Under the pieces are notes generated by a model, which made no database searches, was not told where the DNA came from, and saw only the letters and a list, made by a program, of their open reading frames with translations. A stretch of DNA of 64,000 nt from Deltaproteobacteria bacterium (GTDB taxonomy: Bacteria; Myxococcota_A; UBA9160; UBA6930). The stretch is from NCBI GenBank assembly GCA_029261795.1, contig JAJDAP010000127.1, positions 1 through 64,000 of the forward strand, read 5' to 3'. Every line of letters starts with the position of its first letter. Position 1 is the first letter of the stretch. The position numbers and the translations under genes were made by a program. Shown here one piece after another: positions 27,027-38,776 of the stretch.

Positions 27027-27740
27027 CTAGTGGTCATCCTCGACGGCCAGGCCGATGTAGATCATTGAGAGCATGGCAAACACATAGGCCTGGAGGAACG
27101 CTACGAGTACGCCCATGCCCATGAAGATGGCCGGCACCACGACGGGCACCAGCATGATCCAGACGCCGACCACGGTGTGGTCCGCGAACATGTTCGCGAG
27201 CAACCGCACCGCCAGCGTGAAGACGCGCGAGATGTGTCCGATCACCTCGATGACCGCGTAGAGCGGCGCCAACGGCCGGATCTGGAAGCCCCCTACTTCG
27301 AACAGGACCGGGCCCATGAAGTGGTAGAGGTAGTGCCAGCCATTTTCTTTGACGCCCACATACTGGTGCGCCCCGAACGAGATGAGCGCCCAGGCCCAGG
27401 TCGTGTTCGCGTTGCCGGTGGCGCCGTCGATGCCGGGCACCAGCCCGAACATGTTCGAGATCAGGATGAAGAAGAAGATGGTGCCGATCATCGGGAAGTA
27501 GCTGCGCCACTTCGGGCCCATGTTGTCGCGCGCGAGGCCGGCCAGCATGTCGACGAGCAGCTCGATGACGTTGCGCAGCGAGAAGCCTTCGTCGGGGATC
27601 ACACCGCCATTGGCGCTGGCAAGCGAGCGTTGAACCAACAGGCCGCTGCCGACGAGCAGAATGGCACTGAAGAGCGCCGACCAGACGAGCCAGTGCACGT
27701 GCGTCGCGTGTTCGAGAGCGTGAAAGAGATTCGGGTGCAC
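27027..27740 (-). CDS. atpB: ATP synthase F0 subunit a
   Basis: A 237-aa membrane subunit forming the ion channel next to the c-ring. The essential arginine is in LAVRLLANMFADHTV (about residue 178), and the last helix contains FLQAYVFAMLSMIYIG. Five to six hydrophobic helices are visible. GTG start (MHPNLFHALEHATHVHW). It lies three bases downstream of atpI and 68 bases before atpE. Confidence 0.96.
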   Translation of the reverse strand: MHPNLFHALEHATHVHWLVWSALFSAILLVGSGLLVQRSLASANGGVIPDEGFSLRNVIELLVDMLAGLARDNMGPKWRSYFPMIGTIFFFILISNMFGLVPGIDGATGNANTTWAWALISFGAHQYVGVKENGWHYLYHFMGPVLFEVGGFQIRPLAPLYAVIEVIGHISRVFTLAVRLLANMFADHTVVGVWIMLVPVVVPAIFMGMGVLVAFLQAYVFAMLSMIYIGLAVEDDH

Positions 27741-27742
27741 GG

Positions 27743-28213
27743 TTAGTCGTCATCCTCTTCGAGATCGTCGAGGTCGCGCTCGCGCGCCATCCACGGGTTC
27801 CAGACGTCCCACTCGGGATCTTCCGAATCGAGGGCGGGAAGGCCTTCGAGGACGGGCGGCCGGCTACGCCAGGCCGCGATCACGATCGCGGGAATGATGA
27901 GTGAGATGCCGACCAACAACCCGATCGGGTGGGCGCCGGAAGAAAGCGCAAGCCAGATGACGAGGCCCACCAGCGCAAAGCGGGCGCCGAAACCGGCCAT
28001 CGCGAGCTTGCTCGATTCGCGTGCGTCGGCGAGGCCGAGCGCCAGTTCCGAGCTTCGCCACAGCGCCCGCAGGTTCGCCGTCTCGACGGCAGCTCCTAGC
28101 AACACACTCACTGCGAAGCGCGGCGTACTCAACGCGAGCGAAGCACCCACCGCACCGGCGCAAAACACCAAGTTGGTTCGCTCGACGAGAGCTCGGCTGG
28201 TTCCGGGGTTCAA
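27743..28213 (-). CDS. atpI: ATP synthase subunit I homologue
   Basis: A 156-aa protein with about four hydrophobic segments (FCAGAVGASLALST; FAVSVLLGAAVETANL; ALVGLVIWLAL; IGLLVGISLIIPAIVIAAW). It has a long acidic C-terminal tail ending LDDLEEDDD. Position between atpZ and atpB and the membrane pattern identify it as the AtpI-type protein, which helps assemble the c-ring and is not part of the final enzyme. The TTG start at 28213 overlaps the atpZ stop (TTGA). The acidic tail is longer than in typical AtpI. Confidence 0.75.
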   Translation of the reverse strand: MNPGTSRALVERTNLVFCAGAVGASLALSTPRFAVSVLLGAAVETANLRALWRSSELALGLADARESSKLAMAGFGARFALVGLVIWLALSSGAHPIGLLVGISLIIPAIVIAAWRSRPPVLEGLPALDSEDPEWDVWNPWMARERDLDDLEEDDD

Positions 28214-28551
28214 GGCTTCGGGTCTTCGCGTTCTAGAGATTCGGAGGTTTCGGGCGCGGGGCTTTCGCTGCCGTCGTCGGATTCGTCGGGGATGGCGTTG
28301 AGCCGCTTCGGCAGTCTGATCGTGTTCAACACGAAGGCGATGAAGCCGAACACCAGCCCGCCCACGATTCCCCAGGGCCCCGTGTCGGCGAGTCGATCGA
28401 CTCCCCATCCGAGCACGGCGCCCGCGGGAACACAAAGAACAGCCTCGAGCACCGCCTGGTAGGCCTTCGCGCCTCGTTTGGAGAGGCCGCGTTGACTTAC
28501 CCGGGGAGTGTCGGGGTCGTGCGGGTCGGTCTGGCGTTGTTCCAAGATCAA
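28210..28551 (-). CDS. atpZ: AtpZ/AtpI family (F0F1-ATPase gene 1) protein
   Basis: A 113-aa small membrane protein. Two hydrophobic segments (AVLEAVLCVPAGAVLGWGVD and WGIVGGLVFGFIAFVLNTIRL, about residues 33-80) match the AtpZ family, which precedes atpI and atpB in many operons and has been linked to Mg2+ or Ca2+ supply or assembly. The first 25 and last 30 residues are charged and probably cytoplasmic. It is the first gene of the atpZIBE operon and is translationally coupled to atpI. Confidence 0.85.
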   Translation of the reverse strand: MILEQRQTDPHDPDTPRVSQRGLSKRGAKAYQAVLEAVLCVPAGAVLGWGVDRLADTGPWGIVGGLVFGFIAFVLNTIRLPKRLNAIPDESDDGSESPAPETSESLEREDPKP

Positions 28552-28614
28552 CCTGCCTTCCGGGGTTCGCCCCCTTTCAGGCGGCGCGGATACTAGCCGC
28601 CGGCGGGGGTGCGC

Positions 28615-29916
28615 TCAACGGACCTTGGAGGCCTTTTCGAGCGCGATTTCAGCGGCCTGGAGCGTTGCCGAGAGGTCGCCCCGAGTATGGGCAAGCGACA
28701 CGAAGGCCGCCTCATAGGGCGAGGGCGCCAGGTAGATCCCCTCGTCGAGCATGGCGTGGAAGAACTTGCGGAAGCGCTGCTCCGAGGCCTTCTTGGCGTC
28801 TTCGAAGTTGCGCACGGGCCCCGGGTGGAAGAACAGCCCGAACATGCCCCCGACCGCGGTGGTCGTAAGCTCGACACCGATGGCGTCGGCCCGCTTCTGG
28901 ATGCCGGTCGCAAGGCGCTCGGCCTTGGCCGCAAGCTTCTCATAGACCCCGGGCTGCTCGAGGCGCTCGAGGGTGACGAGCCCGGCCGCCACCGCGAGCG
29001 GGTTGCCCGATAGCGTGCCAGCCTGATAGACGGGCCCCGCGGGCGCGATCTGCTTCATCAGATCCCGACGGCCCCCGTAGGCGGCGGCCGGCAGCCCGCC
29101 GCCGATCACCTTGCCGAGGCAGGTCAGATCGGGCTTCACCTTGTAGAGGCACTGGGCGCCGCCCCAGGCCACCCGAAAGCCCGTCATCACTTCATCGAAG
29201 ATCAGGAGCGTCTGGTGGCGATCACAGATCTCGCGCAGGCCCTCGAGGAAGCCTGGTCCGGGCGGCACGCAGCCCATATTGCCCGCCACGGGCTCGACGA
29301 TCACGCAGGCCAGGTCGTCGCCATGGTGCTTGAAGGCGCCGGCGACGGCCGAGAGATCGTTGAAGGGCAGCTGGATCGTGAGCTTGGTGAATTCCTCGGG
29401 AACGCCAGGCGAACCGGGAATGCCCAGCGTTGCCACGCCCGAGCCCGCGCCGACCAGCAGCCCATCCGAGTGGCCGTGGTAGCAGCCCTCGAACTTCAGG
29501 ATCTTCTTGCGCCCGGTCGCGCCGCGGGCGAGCCGGATCGCGCTCATGGTCGCTTCGGTTCCAGAGGAAACGAAACGCACCTGTTGTACCGACGGCAACG
29601 CGGCACACACCTTCTCGGCAATCTCGATCTCGCCTTCGGTCGGCGCGCCGAAACTCGTGCCCGCGCTGGCCGCCTTCTTGACGGCCCGAATCACCGCCGG
29701 GTGAGCATGGCCGAGAATCATCGGCCCCCAGGAACCCACGTAGTCGATGAACGTGTTGCCGTCGGCGTCGTGGATCTTCGACCCCTTGGCGGAAACGATG
29801 AAGGGCGGCGTACCAGCGACCGAGCCGTAGGCGCGCACCGGCGAGTTCACGCCGCCGGGTATCGACTTCGTCGCGCGCCGAAGCAGCGCCTTCGATTGGG
29901 TCTGGCTGGGAGACAT
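28615..29916 (-). CDS. hemL: Glutamate-1-semialdehyde 2,1-aminomutase
   Basis: A 433-aa PLP enzyme of the class III aminotransferase fold that makes 5-aminolevulinate in C5-pathway haem and corrin synthesis. The N-terminus ALLRRATKSIPGGVNSPVRAYG is the family signature. FVSSGTEATMSAIRLARG, ILKFEGCYHGHSD and the PLP Lys in GKVIGGGLPAAAYGG follow. The ATG at 29916 gives family length; the longer open frame upstream lacks similarity. It is located between atpZ and an epoxide hydrolase-like gene on the same strand. The C5 route links functionally to the BtuFCD cobalamin-type importer at 60 kb only in the broad sense of tetrapyrroles. Confidence 0.95.
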   Translation of the reverse strand: MSPSQTQSKALLRRATKSIPGGVNSPVRAYGSVAGTPPFIVSAKGSKIHDADGNTFIDYVGSWGPMILGHAHPAVIRAVKKAASAGTSFGAPTEGEIEIAEKVCAALPSVQQVRFVSSGTEATMSAIRLARGATGRKKILKFEGCYHGHSDGLLVGAGSGVATLGIPGSPGVPEEFTKLTIQLPFNDLSAVAGAFKHHGDDLACVIVEPVAGNMGCVPPGPGFLEGLREICDRHQTLLIFDEVMTGFRVAWGGAQCLYKVKPDLTCLGKVIGGGLPAAAYGGRRDLMKQIAPAGPVYQAGTLSGNPLAVAAGLVTLERLEQPGVYEKLAAKAERLATGIQKRADAIGVELTTTAVGGMFGLFFHPGPVRNFEDAKKASEQRFRKFFHAMLDEGIYLAPSPYEAAFVSLAHTRGDLSATLQAAEIALEKASKVR

Positions 29917-30095
29917 GGCGCGGGAGTCTAACGGCGGAATTCGCGCGGCGGGCCCCGCGGGGCGTGATCTAGCGGTTCGGCGCGGGGCGAGCGCGAACTT
30001 CCTTTCCTTCGCAGTGGTTGCGATCGACGGGGCGACCTTGCCCGGTTCTCCCAGGCAGTTCGCTGCCTGATCGATCTCGGGTTCGGTCGCCCTCG

Positions 30096-31070
30096 TCATG
30101 GGGTCGCAACCGGCGCGAAGAATTCGGCGAGCAGGGCGCCGATTCGCTCGGGCTCTTCCGCGGTGACCCAATGGGTGCCGGAGCCGAGTTCGACGAGTCG
30201 ACTGTCCTGAAGATAGGCGGCGGAGTCGCGGGCGGCTTGCGCCGGGATGAAGGCGTCGCTTGCCGCGAGGAGGATCATCACCGGGTTGGCAACGCGCGCG
30301 TCCTCCCTACTTCCCTGGTACGGCCAGGCCTCTGCCCGGTACCACGCGCCCATCGTATGGATGGCACCGTCGCGGTCCCAGGCACTGCGGAGTTGATCCA
30401 TCTCTTCTTCCGGGAAGGCGCCGGCTGCCGAGCTATCGCGCAGGCTACTCGCGAGAAGCGCCCAGTCGTTGAGTCGCGCCGAGAACCCGGGGAGCCACGG
30501 GATCTGGATGAACGTCTGATACCAGCTCACCTTGTCTTCGTCGCCGCTGGCGTTCGCGAACGCCAATGGATGGCCAGCGTTGATCACGGCAAAGCGATCG
30601 ACCCGATCGGGATGCTCGAGCAGGGTGCGCCAGCCGACGGTGCTTCCCCAGTCCTGGCAACCGATCGAAACCCGTTGGTAGTCGAGCGCGTCCGCCAGCC
30701 CGACGACGTCGCGCACCAGGTGGTCGAGCCGGTAGTCGGCGACAGCATCGGGCTTGTCCGAAAGGTTGTAGCCGCGTTGATCCGGAACGATGACGCGAAA
30801 ACCCGCTCGCGCGAGCACGGCCGCCGGGCCGCGCCAGGCGTACCAGAATTTGGGGAAGCCGTGGAGCAGCACGACGGGCGGGCCGTCCTCGGGGCCTGCA
30901 AAGACGACGTGCAGCGTGACCTCGCCGACGTCGATGAAGCGCCCTTCGAACGGCAACCCGAGTTCCGTGCTGGCAGCAGCGACGGAATCCAGTTCCGGTT
31001 GCTTGCCCGAGCACTGGCCCGCGGCAAGTAGCAAGGCGATGACGATTCCGGCGATGAGGGATTTGCGCAC
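30096..31070 (-). CDS. Alpha/beta hydrolase, epoxide hydrolase-like, exported
   Basis: A 324-aa hydrolase with an N-terminal signal (MRKSLIAGIVIALLLAAGQC). The Cys at 20 makes a lipoprotein possible, but Gln at -1 is unusual. The oxyanion motif is LLHGFPKFWYAW (about residues 68-79). The nucleophile is an Asp in IGCQDWGST (about 143), the pattern of epoxide hydrolases and haloalkane dehalogenases. The acid is in LAASDAFIP, and the His is in GTHWVTAEEP (about 300). Tyr residues in the cap (WYRAEAWPYQ) favour epoxide hydrolase over dehalogenase. The substrate is unknown. Confidence 0.85.
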   Translation of the reverse strand: MRKSLIAGIVIALLLAAGQCSGKQPELDSVAAASTELGLPFEGRFIDVGEVTLHVVFAGPEDGPPVVLLHGFPKFWYAWRGPAAVLARAGFRVIVPDQRGYNLSDKPDAVADYRLDHLVRDVVGLADALDYQRVSIGCQDWGSTVGWRTLLEHPDRVDRFAVINAGHPLAFANASGDEDKVSWYQTFIQIPWLPGFSARLNDWALLASSLRDSSAAGAFPEEEMDQLRSAWDRDGAIHTMGAWYRAEAWPYQGSREDARVANPVMILLAASDAFIPAQAARDSAAYLQDSRLVELGSGTHWVTAEEPERIGALLAEFFAPVATP

Positions 31071-31118
31071 GGCCCCATCCTAACCGGGCGGGCCACCATG
31101 ATTCGCCGAAATCGGGCG

Positions 31119-33695
31119 CTAAGCGTCGCCGGCTCCTGCATCATCGTCGGCCAGCCGTGCCATCGAGGCCAGGATCTCGTCGGCGGCGCGGTTCATGATG
31201 CGGACGCCCTGGGTGGCGCGGCCCATCGTCGAGATGCCGCTGACCTTGCAGCGCAGCACCTTGCCGTGGTCGGTGATGAGCATGACCTCGTCGTCGTCGA
31301 CGACCTGGGCAATGCCGATCACGGCGCCATTCCGATCGCTCGTCTTGATGGTGATGATGCCCTTGCCGCCGCGACTCTGGACCCGGTAATGCTCGAGCGG
31401 CGTTCGTTTGCCGTAGCCCTTCTCGGTCACCGTCAGAACCGTCGCACCGGGCGAGAGCACTTCCATGCCGACCAGTTCGTCGCTGGCCCCCAGGTTCATG
31501 CCGCGCACGCCGCCGGCGCTGCGGCCCATCGGGCGCGCCTGCTCTTCCGGGAAGCGGATGGCTTTGCCGCTCTTGGATGCCAGGATGATCTCGTTGCGGC
31601 CGTTGGTGCGGCGCGCGGCAATGAGCTCATCGTCATCGGCGATCTTGATCGCGATGATGCCGGCCGGACGCGGGTTCGAGAACTGCAGCACCGAGGTCTT
31701 CTTGATCGTTCCCTTGCGTGTTGCGAGGATGACGAAGTCATTGGCCGCCTCGGCGAAGTTCCGCACCGAAAGTGTGGCCTGGACCTTCTCGCCTTCTTGC
31801 AGGCGCAAGATGTTCACGAGTGCCTTGCCGCGAGCGGCGCGGCCCATCTGTGGCAGCTCCCACACCTTCTTCCAGTGAATCCGGCCGCGGTTGGTGAAGA
31901 ACAGGATCGTCGCGTGGGTCGACGCCACGAACAGATTCTCGACGAAATCCTCTTCCTTGGTCTTCATGCCCTTCAGACCCTTGCCGCCCCGACGTTGCGC
32001 GCGGTACTGGGTCACCGGGTTGCGCTTCACATAACCGTGGTGCGACACGGTCACCACCATGTCTTCTTCGACGATCAGGTCTTCGGTCTCGATGCCTTCG
32101 ACCGCGCCCGTGATCTGGCTGCGGCGATCGTCGCCGTACTTCTCGTTGATCTCGTCGAGTTCCTCGAGGATGACTTCGAGAATCTTCTCGTCGCTCGCGA
32201 GCAGCGCCATCAGTTCGGCGATGCGCGCGCGCAGCTCGGCGAGTTCGTCCAGCACGCGCTGACGCTCCATGGCCGTGAGGCTGCGCAGGCGCATGTCGAG
32301 GATCGCTTGCGCTTGACGTTCGGAGAGATCGAACGTGGTCATCAGTTCGCGACGTGCGGTCGGGGTGTCCGCGGCGGCACGAATGATCGCGATCACTTCG
32401 TCGAGGCGATCGAGGGCGATCGCGAAGCCTTCGAGAATGTGCGCGCGCGCTTCCGCCTGGGCCAGATCGTATGCGGCACGTCGCCCCACGACTTCGCGAC
32501 GGAAATCGAGGAAGTGCTGGATCGAGTCGATGATCGGGAGCTGCTGCGGACGCCCAGCGACCAATGCCAGCATGTTGGCACCGAAAGTCGTCTGCATCGG
32601 CGTCAGCTTGTACAGCTGGTTGAGGATCACTTCGCCCGGCGCGTCGCGCTTCAGCTCGATCACGACGCGGATGCCGCGGCGATCGCTCTCGTCCCGCAGG
32701 TCGGCGACGCCGTCGATCTTCCCGTCGCGCACCAGGTCGGCGATGCGCTCGACGAGGCTCGCCTTGTTCACCATATAGGGGATCTCGGAGAGGATGATCC
32801 GCTCGTTGCCCTTCTTGGCGGTCTCGAATTCTGCGACGGCGCGGCAGGTGATCTGCCCGCGGCCGGTCAGGTAGGCGTTTCGAATCCCATCGGTGCCGCA
32901 GATCAAAGCGCCGGTCGGGAAGTCCGGCCCGGGCATCACGGCAAGGATGTCATCGACCGTGCAGTGTGGATTCTCTGCGACAATGTGAACGGCCGCGCTC
33001 AGTTCGCGCAGGTTGTGAGGCGGTACGTTCGTGGCCATGCCCACGGCGATGCCCTGGGAACCGTTCAGCAGCAGGTTCGGGAAGCGCGCCGGCAGCACCG
33101 TCGGTTCGACCTGGTTGCCGTCGAAGTTCGGCTGGAAGTCGACGGTTTCGCGATCGATGTCGCGGAGCAGCTCCGTGGTCAGCGCCATCAAGCGGGCTTC
33201 GGTGTAGCGATAGGCGGCCGGCGGATCGCCGTCGATCGAACCGTAGTTGCCCTGACCGTTCACCAGCGGGTAGCGGAGCGACCACACCTGGGCCATCCGC
33301 ACCATGGCGTCGTAGATCGATTGATCGCCATGGGGGTGGTAGTGCTTGATGACTTCGCCGACCACACCCGCACTCTTCGAGAAGGGCCGGTTCGGTTGCA
33401 GTCCCTCGTCGTGCATCGCGTAGAGGATGCGCCGGTGGACGGGCTTCAAGCCGTCGCGCACGTCGGGCAGCGCGCGCTGCACGATCACGGACATCGAGTA
33501 GTCGAGGAACGAGGTGCGAACCTCGTCTTCGATGTTTACCGGTTGGGAACGGTTGCGCGGGTCTTCACTCCCGCCGGCGCCGCCATCGGAACCGCTCGCA
33601 CCACCTGACGGCGGCACGGCGCCGCCTCCGTCCGCCGCATCCGGTCCGGGTGCAGCGGGAGTTTCGGGTTCGTCGATCACGGTCTCGTCGGCCAT
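31119..33695 (-). CDS. gyrA: DNA gyrase subunit A
   Basis: An 858-aa DNA-cleaving subunit of gyrase. A 50-residue Gly/Pro/Asp-rich extension precedes the conserved start ([26 protein letters not shown], split by usual motifs). The catalytic Tyr is in YRYTEARLM (about residue 164). The GyrA-box QRRGGKG (near 550) marks gyrase rather than topoisomerase IV, and the C-terminal beta-pinwheel repeats follow. The quinolone-resistance region reads [13 protein letters not shown]: the position equivalent to E. coli Ser83 is Gln125, while Asp87 is kept. It follows gyrB by 34 bases and belongs to the leftward dnaN-gyrB-gyrA group. Confidence 0.97.
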   Translation of the reverse strand: MADETVIDEPETPAAPGPDAADGGGAVPPSGGASGSDGGAGGSEDPRNRSQPVNIEDEVRTSFLDYSMSVIVQRALPDVRDGLKPVHRRILYAMHDEGLQPNRPFSKSAGVVGEVIKHYHPHGDQSIYDAMVRMAQVWSLRYPLVNGQGNYGSIDGDPPAAYRYTEARLMALTTELLRDIDRETVDFQPNFDGNQVEPTVLPARFPNLLLNGSQGIAVGMATNVPPHNLRELSAAVHIVAENPHCTVDDILAVMPGPDFPTGALICGTDGIRNAYLTGRGQITCRAVAEFETAKKGNERIILSEIPYMVNKASLVERIADLVRDGKIDGVADLRDESDRRGIRVVIELKRDAPGEVILNQLYKLTPMQTTFGANMLALVAGRPQQLPIIDSIQHFLDFRREVVGRRAAYDLAQAEARAHILEGFAIALDRLDEVIAIIRAAADTPTARRELMTTFDLSERQAQAILDMRLRSLTAMERQRVLDELAELRARIAELMALLASDEKILEVILEELDEINEKYGDDRRSQITGAVEGIETEDLIVEEDMVVTVSHHGYVKRNPVTQYRAQRRGGKGLKGMKTKEEDFVENLFVASTHATILFFTNRGRIHWKKVWELPQMGRAARGKALVNILRLQEGEKVQATLSVRNFAEAANDFVILATRKGTIKKTSVLQFSNPRPAGIIAIKIADDDELIAARRTNGRNEIILASKSGKAIRFPEEQARPMGRSAGGVRGMNLGASDELVGMEVLSPGATVLTVTEKGYGKRTPLEHYRVQSRGGKGIITIKTSDRNGAVIGIAQVVDDDEVMLITDHGKVLRCKVSGISTMGRATQGVRIMNRAADEILASMARLADDDAGAGDA

Positions 33696-33729
33696 CGGTG
33701 CTTTGGTTCGCTCGCTTCGGCGCTGCCGG

Positions 33730-36321
<2,592 letters not shown>

Positions 36322-36402
36322 TCATTCCAGGGGAAGGGATCGTCCCGGAAGGCGCGCGGAGAGTACCCTACGCGACCCCGCTACGAAAGGCCTCCAAACG
36401 GT

Positions 36403-36420
36403 GAAAATCCGTAGATTTTC
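36403..36420. promoter_or_regulatory. AT-rich hairpin in the dnaN-gyrB intergenic region
   Basis: GAAAATC / GATTTTC form a 7-bp perfect stem with loop CGTA. It sits inside a wider GTGAAAA (36401-36407) / TTTTCAC (36438-36444) inverted repeat. It lies about 45 bases after the dnaN stop and 105-135 bases before gyrB, so it could end dnaN transcripts or be part of the gyrB promoter region. The AT-rich bases stand out in this genome. Confidence 0.4.
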
Positions 36421-36463
36421 CAGCGGGTTGCAGTGGCTTTTCACGGTGCCTGAGAGTCGCTGT

Positions 36464-37588
36464 TCAGAGCCTCATCGGCATCACGACAGCCAGCGTATCC
36501 GCGTCGTCTGTGGGGCGAATCTCGGCCGGTGTATTGCCGGTCTTGAATGCGAACTGGATCTCCTTGGATCCGATCGCTGAAAGAGATTCGAGCAGGTACT
36601 TGGCGTTGAATCCGATCGAGACGGCTGCCCCGCTGTAGTCGATATCGAGTTCTTCCTGAGCCTCGCCAAGATCGGGATTCGATGATGAGATCATCAGCTT
36701 CCCATCGCTGATATCCACCTTGATCGCGCGACTGCGCTCGGCAGAAAGCAAAGCCACGCGACGGACCGCCCGAACCAGGGGTTCCACTGCGAGCGTGATC
36801 TTGAGATCCGCATCTTTCGGAATCACTTGTTGATAGTTCGGGAACTCACCTTCGATCAGACGCATGACCAGCGTCACGCTGCCCTTGCGTGCCAGGCCGC
36901 TCGAACCTTCGAAGCCGAGCTCGATTTCATCCGCGTCCTCTTCATCCACGAGGCGCTTGAGTTCGGCGAGGCCCTTGCGCGGAATGATCACACCAGAGGC
37001 GAGACCGCTCACTTCCTCACCGACGGAACGGTCCACCAGTGCGAGTCGGTGACCATCGGTGGCGACGAGTCGGATCTTGCCGGTTTCCGCGATCACCTCG
37101 AAGTAGACACCATTGAGGTTGTAACGGGTCTCATCGACCGAAGCGGCATACATCGTGCGCTCGATCATCTGCGATAGCACGGGAGATTGAAGCTTCACGA
37201 GTCGCTCAGGAGAGAACTCGGGAAGACTCGGGTACTCCTCGGCATCGGTTCCTGCGAGAGAGAATCGCGCTCGCCCGCATTTGATCTCGAGGTAGTTGTT
37301 GCCGGTCGCTTCGAGATTCACGAGTTCATCGGGAAGCTCACGTACGATGTCGTAGAACTTGCGCGCAGAGACGGTGACGGCACCGCTCTTCCCGACGTTC
37401 GCACTTTCCGAACCTCGAATCCCTACTTCTAGATCCGTTGCCGCAAGTTCGAGAGCGCCGGTTTCTCCCTTGCCACTCGCTGTGAGGAGAACGTTGGCAA
37501 GAATGGGCATCGAGTTGCGCTTCTCGACGATGGCCTGGAGGCGACTCAGTCCGCGTTGGAGGTCACCCTTGTCGATCTCGAGCTTCAT
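36464..37588 (-). CDS. dnaN: DNA polymerase III beta subunit (sliding clamp)
   Basis: A 374-aa clamp with three similar domains. It starts MKLEIDKGDLQRGLSRLQAIV and ends PTDDADTLAVVMPMRL, the canonical C-terminus (M-P-M-R-L). ATDGHRLAL near residue 173 and RLIEGEFPNYQQVIP near 246 are family hallmarks. It tethers the polymerase to DNA as a ring. It is the first gene of the leftward group beginning at the putative origin region; dnaA, its usual upstream neighbour, is not present. Confidence 0.97.
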   Translation of the reverse strand: MKLEIDKGDLQRGLSRLQAIVEKRNSMPILANVLLTASGKGETGALELAATDLEVGIRGSESANVGKSGAVTVSARKFYDIVRELPDELVNLEATGNNYLEIKCGRARFSLAGTDAEEYPSLPEFSPERLVKLQSPVLSQMIERTMYAASVDETRYNLNGVYFEVIAETGKIRLVATDGHRLALVDRSVGEEVSGLASGVIIPRKGLAELKRLVDEEDADEIELGFEGSSGLARKGSVTLVMRLIEGEFPNYQQVIPKDADLKITLAVEPLVRAVRRVALLSAERSRAIKVDISDGKLMISSSNPDLGEAQEELDIDYSGAAVSIGFNAKYLLESLSAIGSKEIQFAFKTGNTPAEIRPTDDADTLAVVMPMRL

Positions 37589-37936
37589 GCTCTTACCCTC
37601 TGCTAGGTAAACGTAAATTCAGTAGTAGAAGCGGTAGGGGCCGACATCCGACAAACGGGTCGTAACTCCTGACGATTCCTGAGCTTTCGCTGTGTCGGAC
37701 GGACGGACATCACATCCGTCCGCACGTCCCCGGTCCCCATCTGGTGGGATCTTACCACCCATCCCGACGAAACCATGCCCGAAACACCCCGGTTTCCGTC
37801 GGAACGATGGCTTTGCTTGACAGCGCCAAGGTGGGCCCGGTAACGTCGCGCGCTCCCCGGGATACCCTCGCCCGGGCCAGCGTCAGCGCAGCCGGCACCC
37901 CGCCTGGTCTCCCGCCTGGCCAATGGAACCTCCACC
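37589..37936. other. Divergence point dnaN/rpmH, candidate oriC region
   Basis: This is a 348-bp non-coding gap between leftward dnaN and rightward rpmH. Gene orientation switches here, and the rpmH-rnpA-yidC-rsmG-parAB cluster flanks it, as at many bacterial origins. It has an 8-bp inverted repeat (CGGACGGA 37700-37707, TCCGTCCG 37715-37722) and a promoter for rpmH. I see no perfect DnaA box (TTATCCACA) and no long AT-rich unwinding stretch, so the true origin may lie elsewhere, for example beside dnaA. Confidence 0.45.
37817..37846 (+). promoter_or_regulatory. Sigma-70-type promoter for rpmH
   Basis: TTGACA (37817-37822), an 18-base spacer, then TAACGT (37841-37846). The -35 is a consensus match, and the -10 keeps the T-A-...-T frame. 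The predicted transcript start leaves a leader of about 84 bases before rpmH. Confidence 0.55.
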
Positions 37937-38086
37937 ATGAAGCGAACTTACCAGCCTAGCCGCATCAAGCGGAAGCGCACTCACGGCTTCCGTTCCCGAA
38001 TGAAGACGAAAGCCGGCCGTGCCATCATCAGCCGGCGGCGGGCGAAGGGTCGAAAACGACTCGCCGTCACCGTCGGCACCAAGTAG
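37937..38086 (+). CDS. rpmH: 50S ribosomal protein L34
   Basis: A 49-aa basic ribosomal protein: [18 protein letters not shown], then [18 protein letters not shown] and a C-terminal [10 protein letters not shown]. Length and sequence are typical for L34. It begins the rightward operon rpmH-rnpA-yidD-yidC-khpB, the standard origin-proximal arrangement. Confidence 0.97.
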   Translation: MKRTYQPSRIKRKRTHGFRSRMKTKAGRAIISRRRAKGRKRLAVTVGTK

Positions 38087-38150
38087 CTCGAAAGTTCGCG
38101 TCCCCATCCGGGGGCGCCCCACTTCGAGCTTGGGGCCGTTGGCTCCGGGG

Positions 38151-38519
38151 ATGGTCGACGTGAATCAGGCCACATCGCAACCGCGACAACAGCGCCTCCG
38201 CCGTGCCGATCGGCTGCGCAGCCCCAAGGACTACCGTCGGGTAAACCGTACAGGGAGCCGCACGCCAGGTCGCCACTTCGTCTTGCAGAGGGCTCCAGGT
38301 CTGACACCCTCACAGCCAGGCCTTGGCCTGGTGGTGAGTCGCCGCGTGGGCAATGCGGTGGCGCGCAACCACGTGAAACGCCGCGTGCGCGACTGGTTCC
38401 GACGCCATCGAACGATGCTCTCGGACGCCGAGGACTACGTCGTGATCGCCCGGCCCGGAGCCGCGGCACTCGACGGCCCGGCGATTGCCGCGGAGCTCTC
38501 GGAATTGGTGGCGCAGTGA
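38151..38519 (+). CDS. rnpA: Ribonuclease P protein component
   Basis: A 122-aa basic protein subunit of RNase P, which helps the catalytic RNA remove tRNA 5' leaders. [11 protein letters not shown] is the start of the domain. [30 protein letters not shown] carries the RNR motif in family order (quoted here as separate family blocks [12 protein letters not shown] and [12 protein letters not shown]). I chose ATG 38151; earlier frame has no similarity. Its stop overlaps the GTG of yidD. Confidence 0.94.
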   Translation: MVDVNQATSQPRQQRLRRADRLRSPKDYRRVNRTGSRTPGRHFVLQRAPGLTPSQPGLGLVVSRRVGNAVARNHVKRRVRDWFRRHRTMLSDAEDYVVIARPGAAALDGPAIAAELSELVAQ

Positions 38520-38776
38520 AGACGTTCCTGGGCAACCTGCTGATCTTCCTCGTGCGCGCCTACCAGCTCGCGATCTCACCGATTCTCGGGCCGTCCTGCC
38601 GGTTCGCGCCGACCTGCTCGGCCTACGCCATCGAGGCGATCCAGGAGCATGGGCCCGCGGGTGGTAGCCTGCTCGCAATCCGCCGAATCACCCGCTGTCA
38701 CCCGTTCCATCCTGGTGGTTTCGATCCCGTGCCCCCTTCACGTGCTGTATCGCGCGGAGCCTCGCATGGATCGTAA
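38516..38776 (+). CDS. yidD: YidD membrane protein insertion efficiency factor
   Basis: An 86-aa protein with an amphipathic N-terminus ([18 protein letters not shown]). The family cysteine-rich motif is [19 protein letters not shown], followed by [18 protein letters not shown]. It aids YidC-dependent insertion of inner-membrane proteins. The GTG start overlaps the rnpA stop by 4 bases, and its end overlaps the yidC start by 11 bases. Confidence 0.93.
   Translation: MKTFLGNLLIFLVRAYQLAISPILGPSCRFAPTCSAYAIEAIQEHGPAGGSLLAIRRITRCHPFHPGGFDPVPPSRAVSRGASHGS

Noticed and set aside
37589-37936. Cluster of DnaA boxes
   Set aside because: No TTATCCACA or one-mismatch repeats found by eye; only short inverted repeats are visible.
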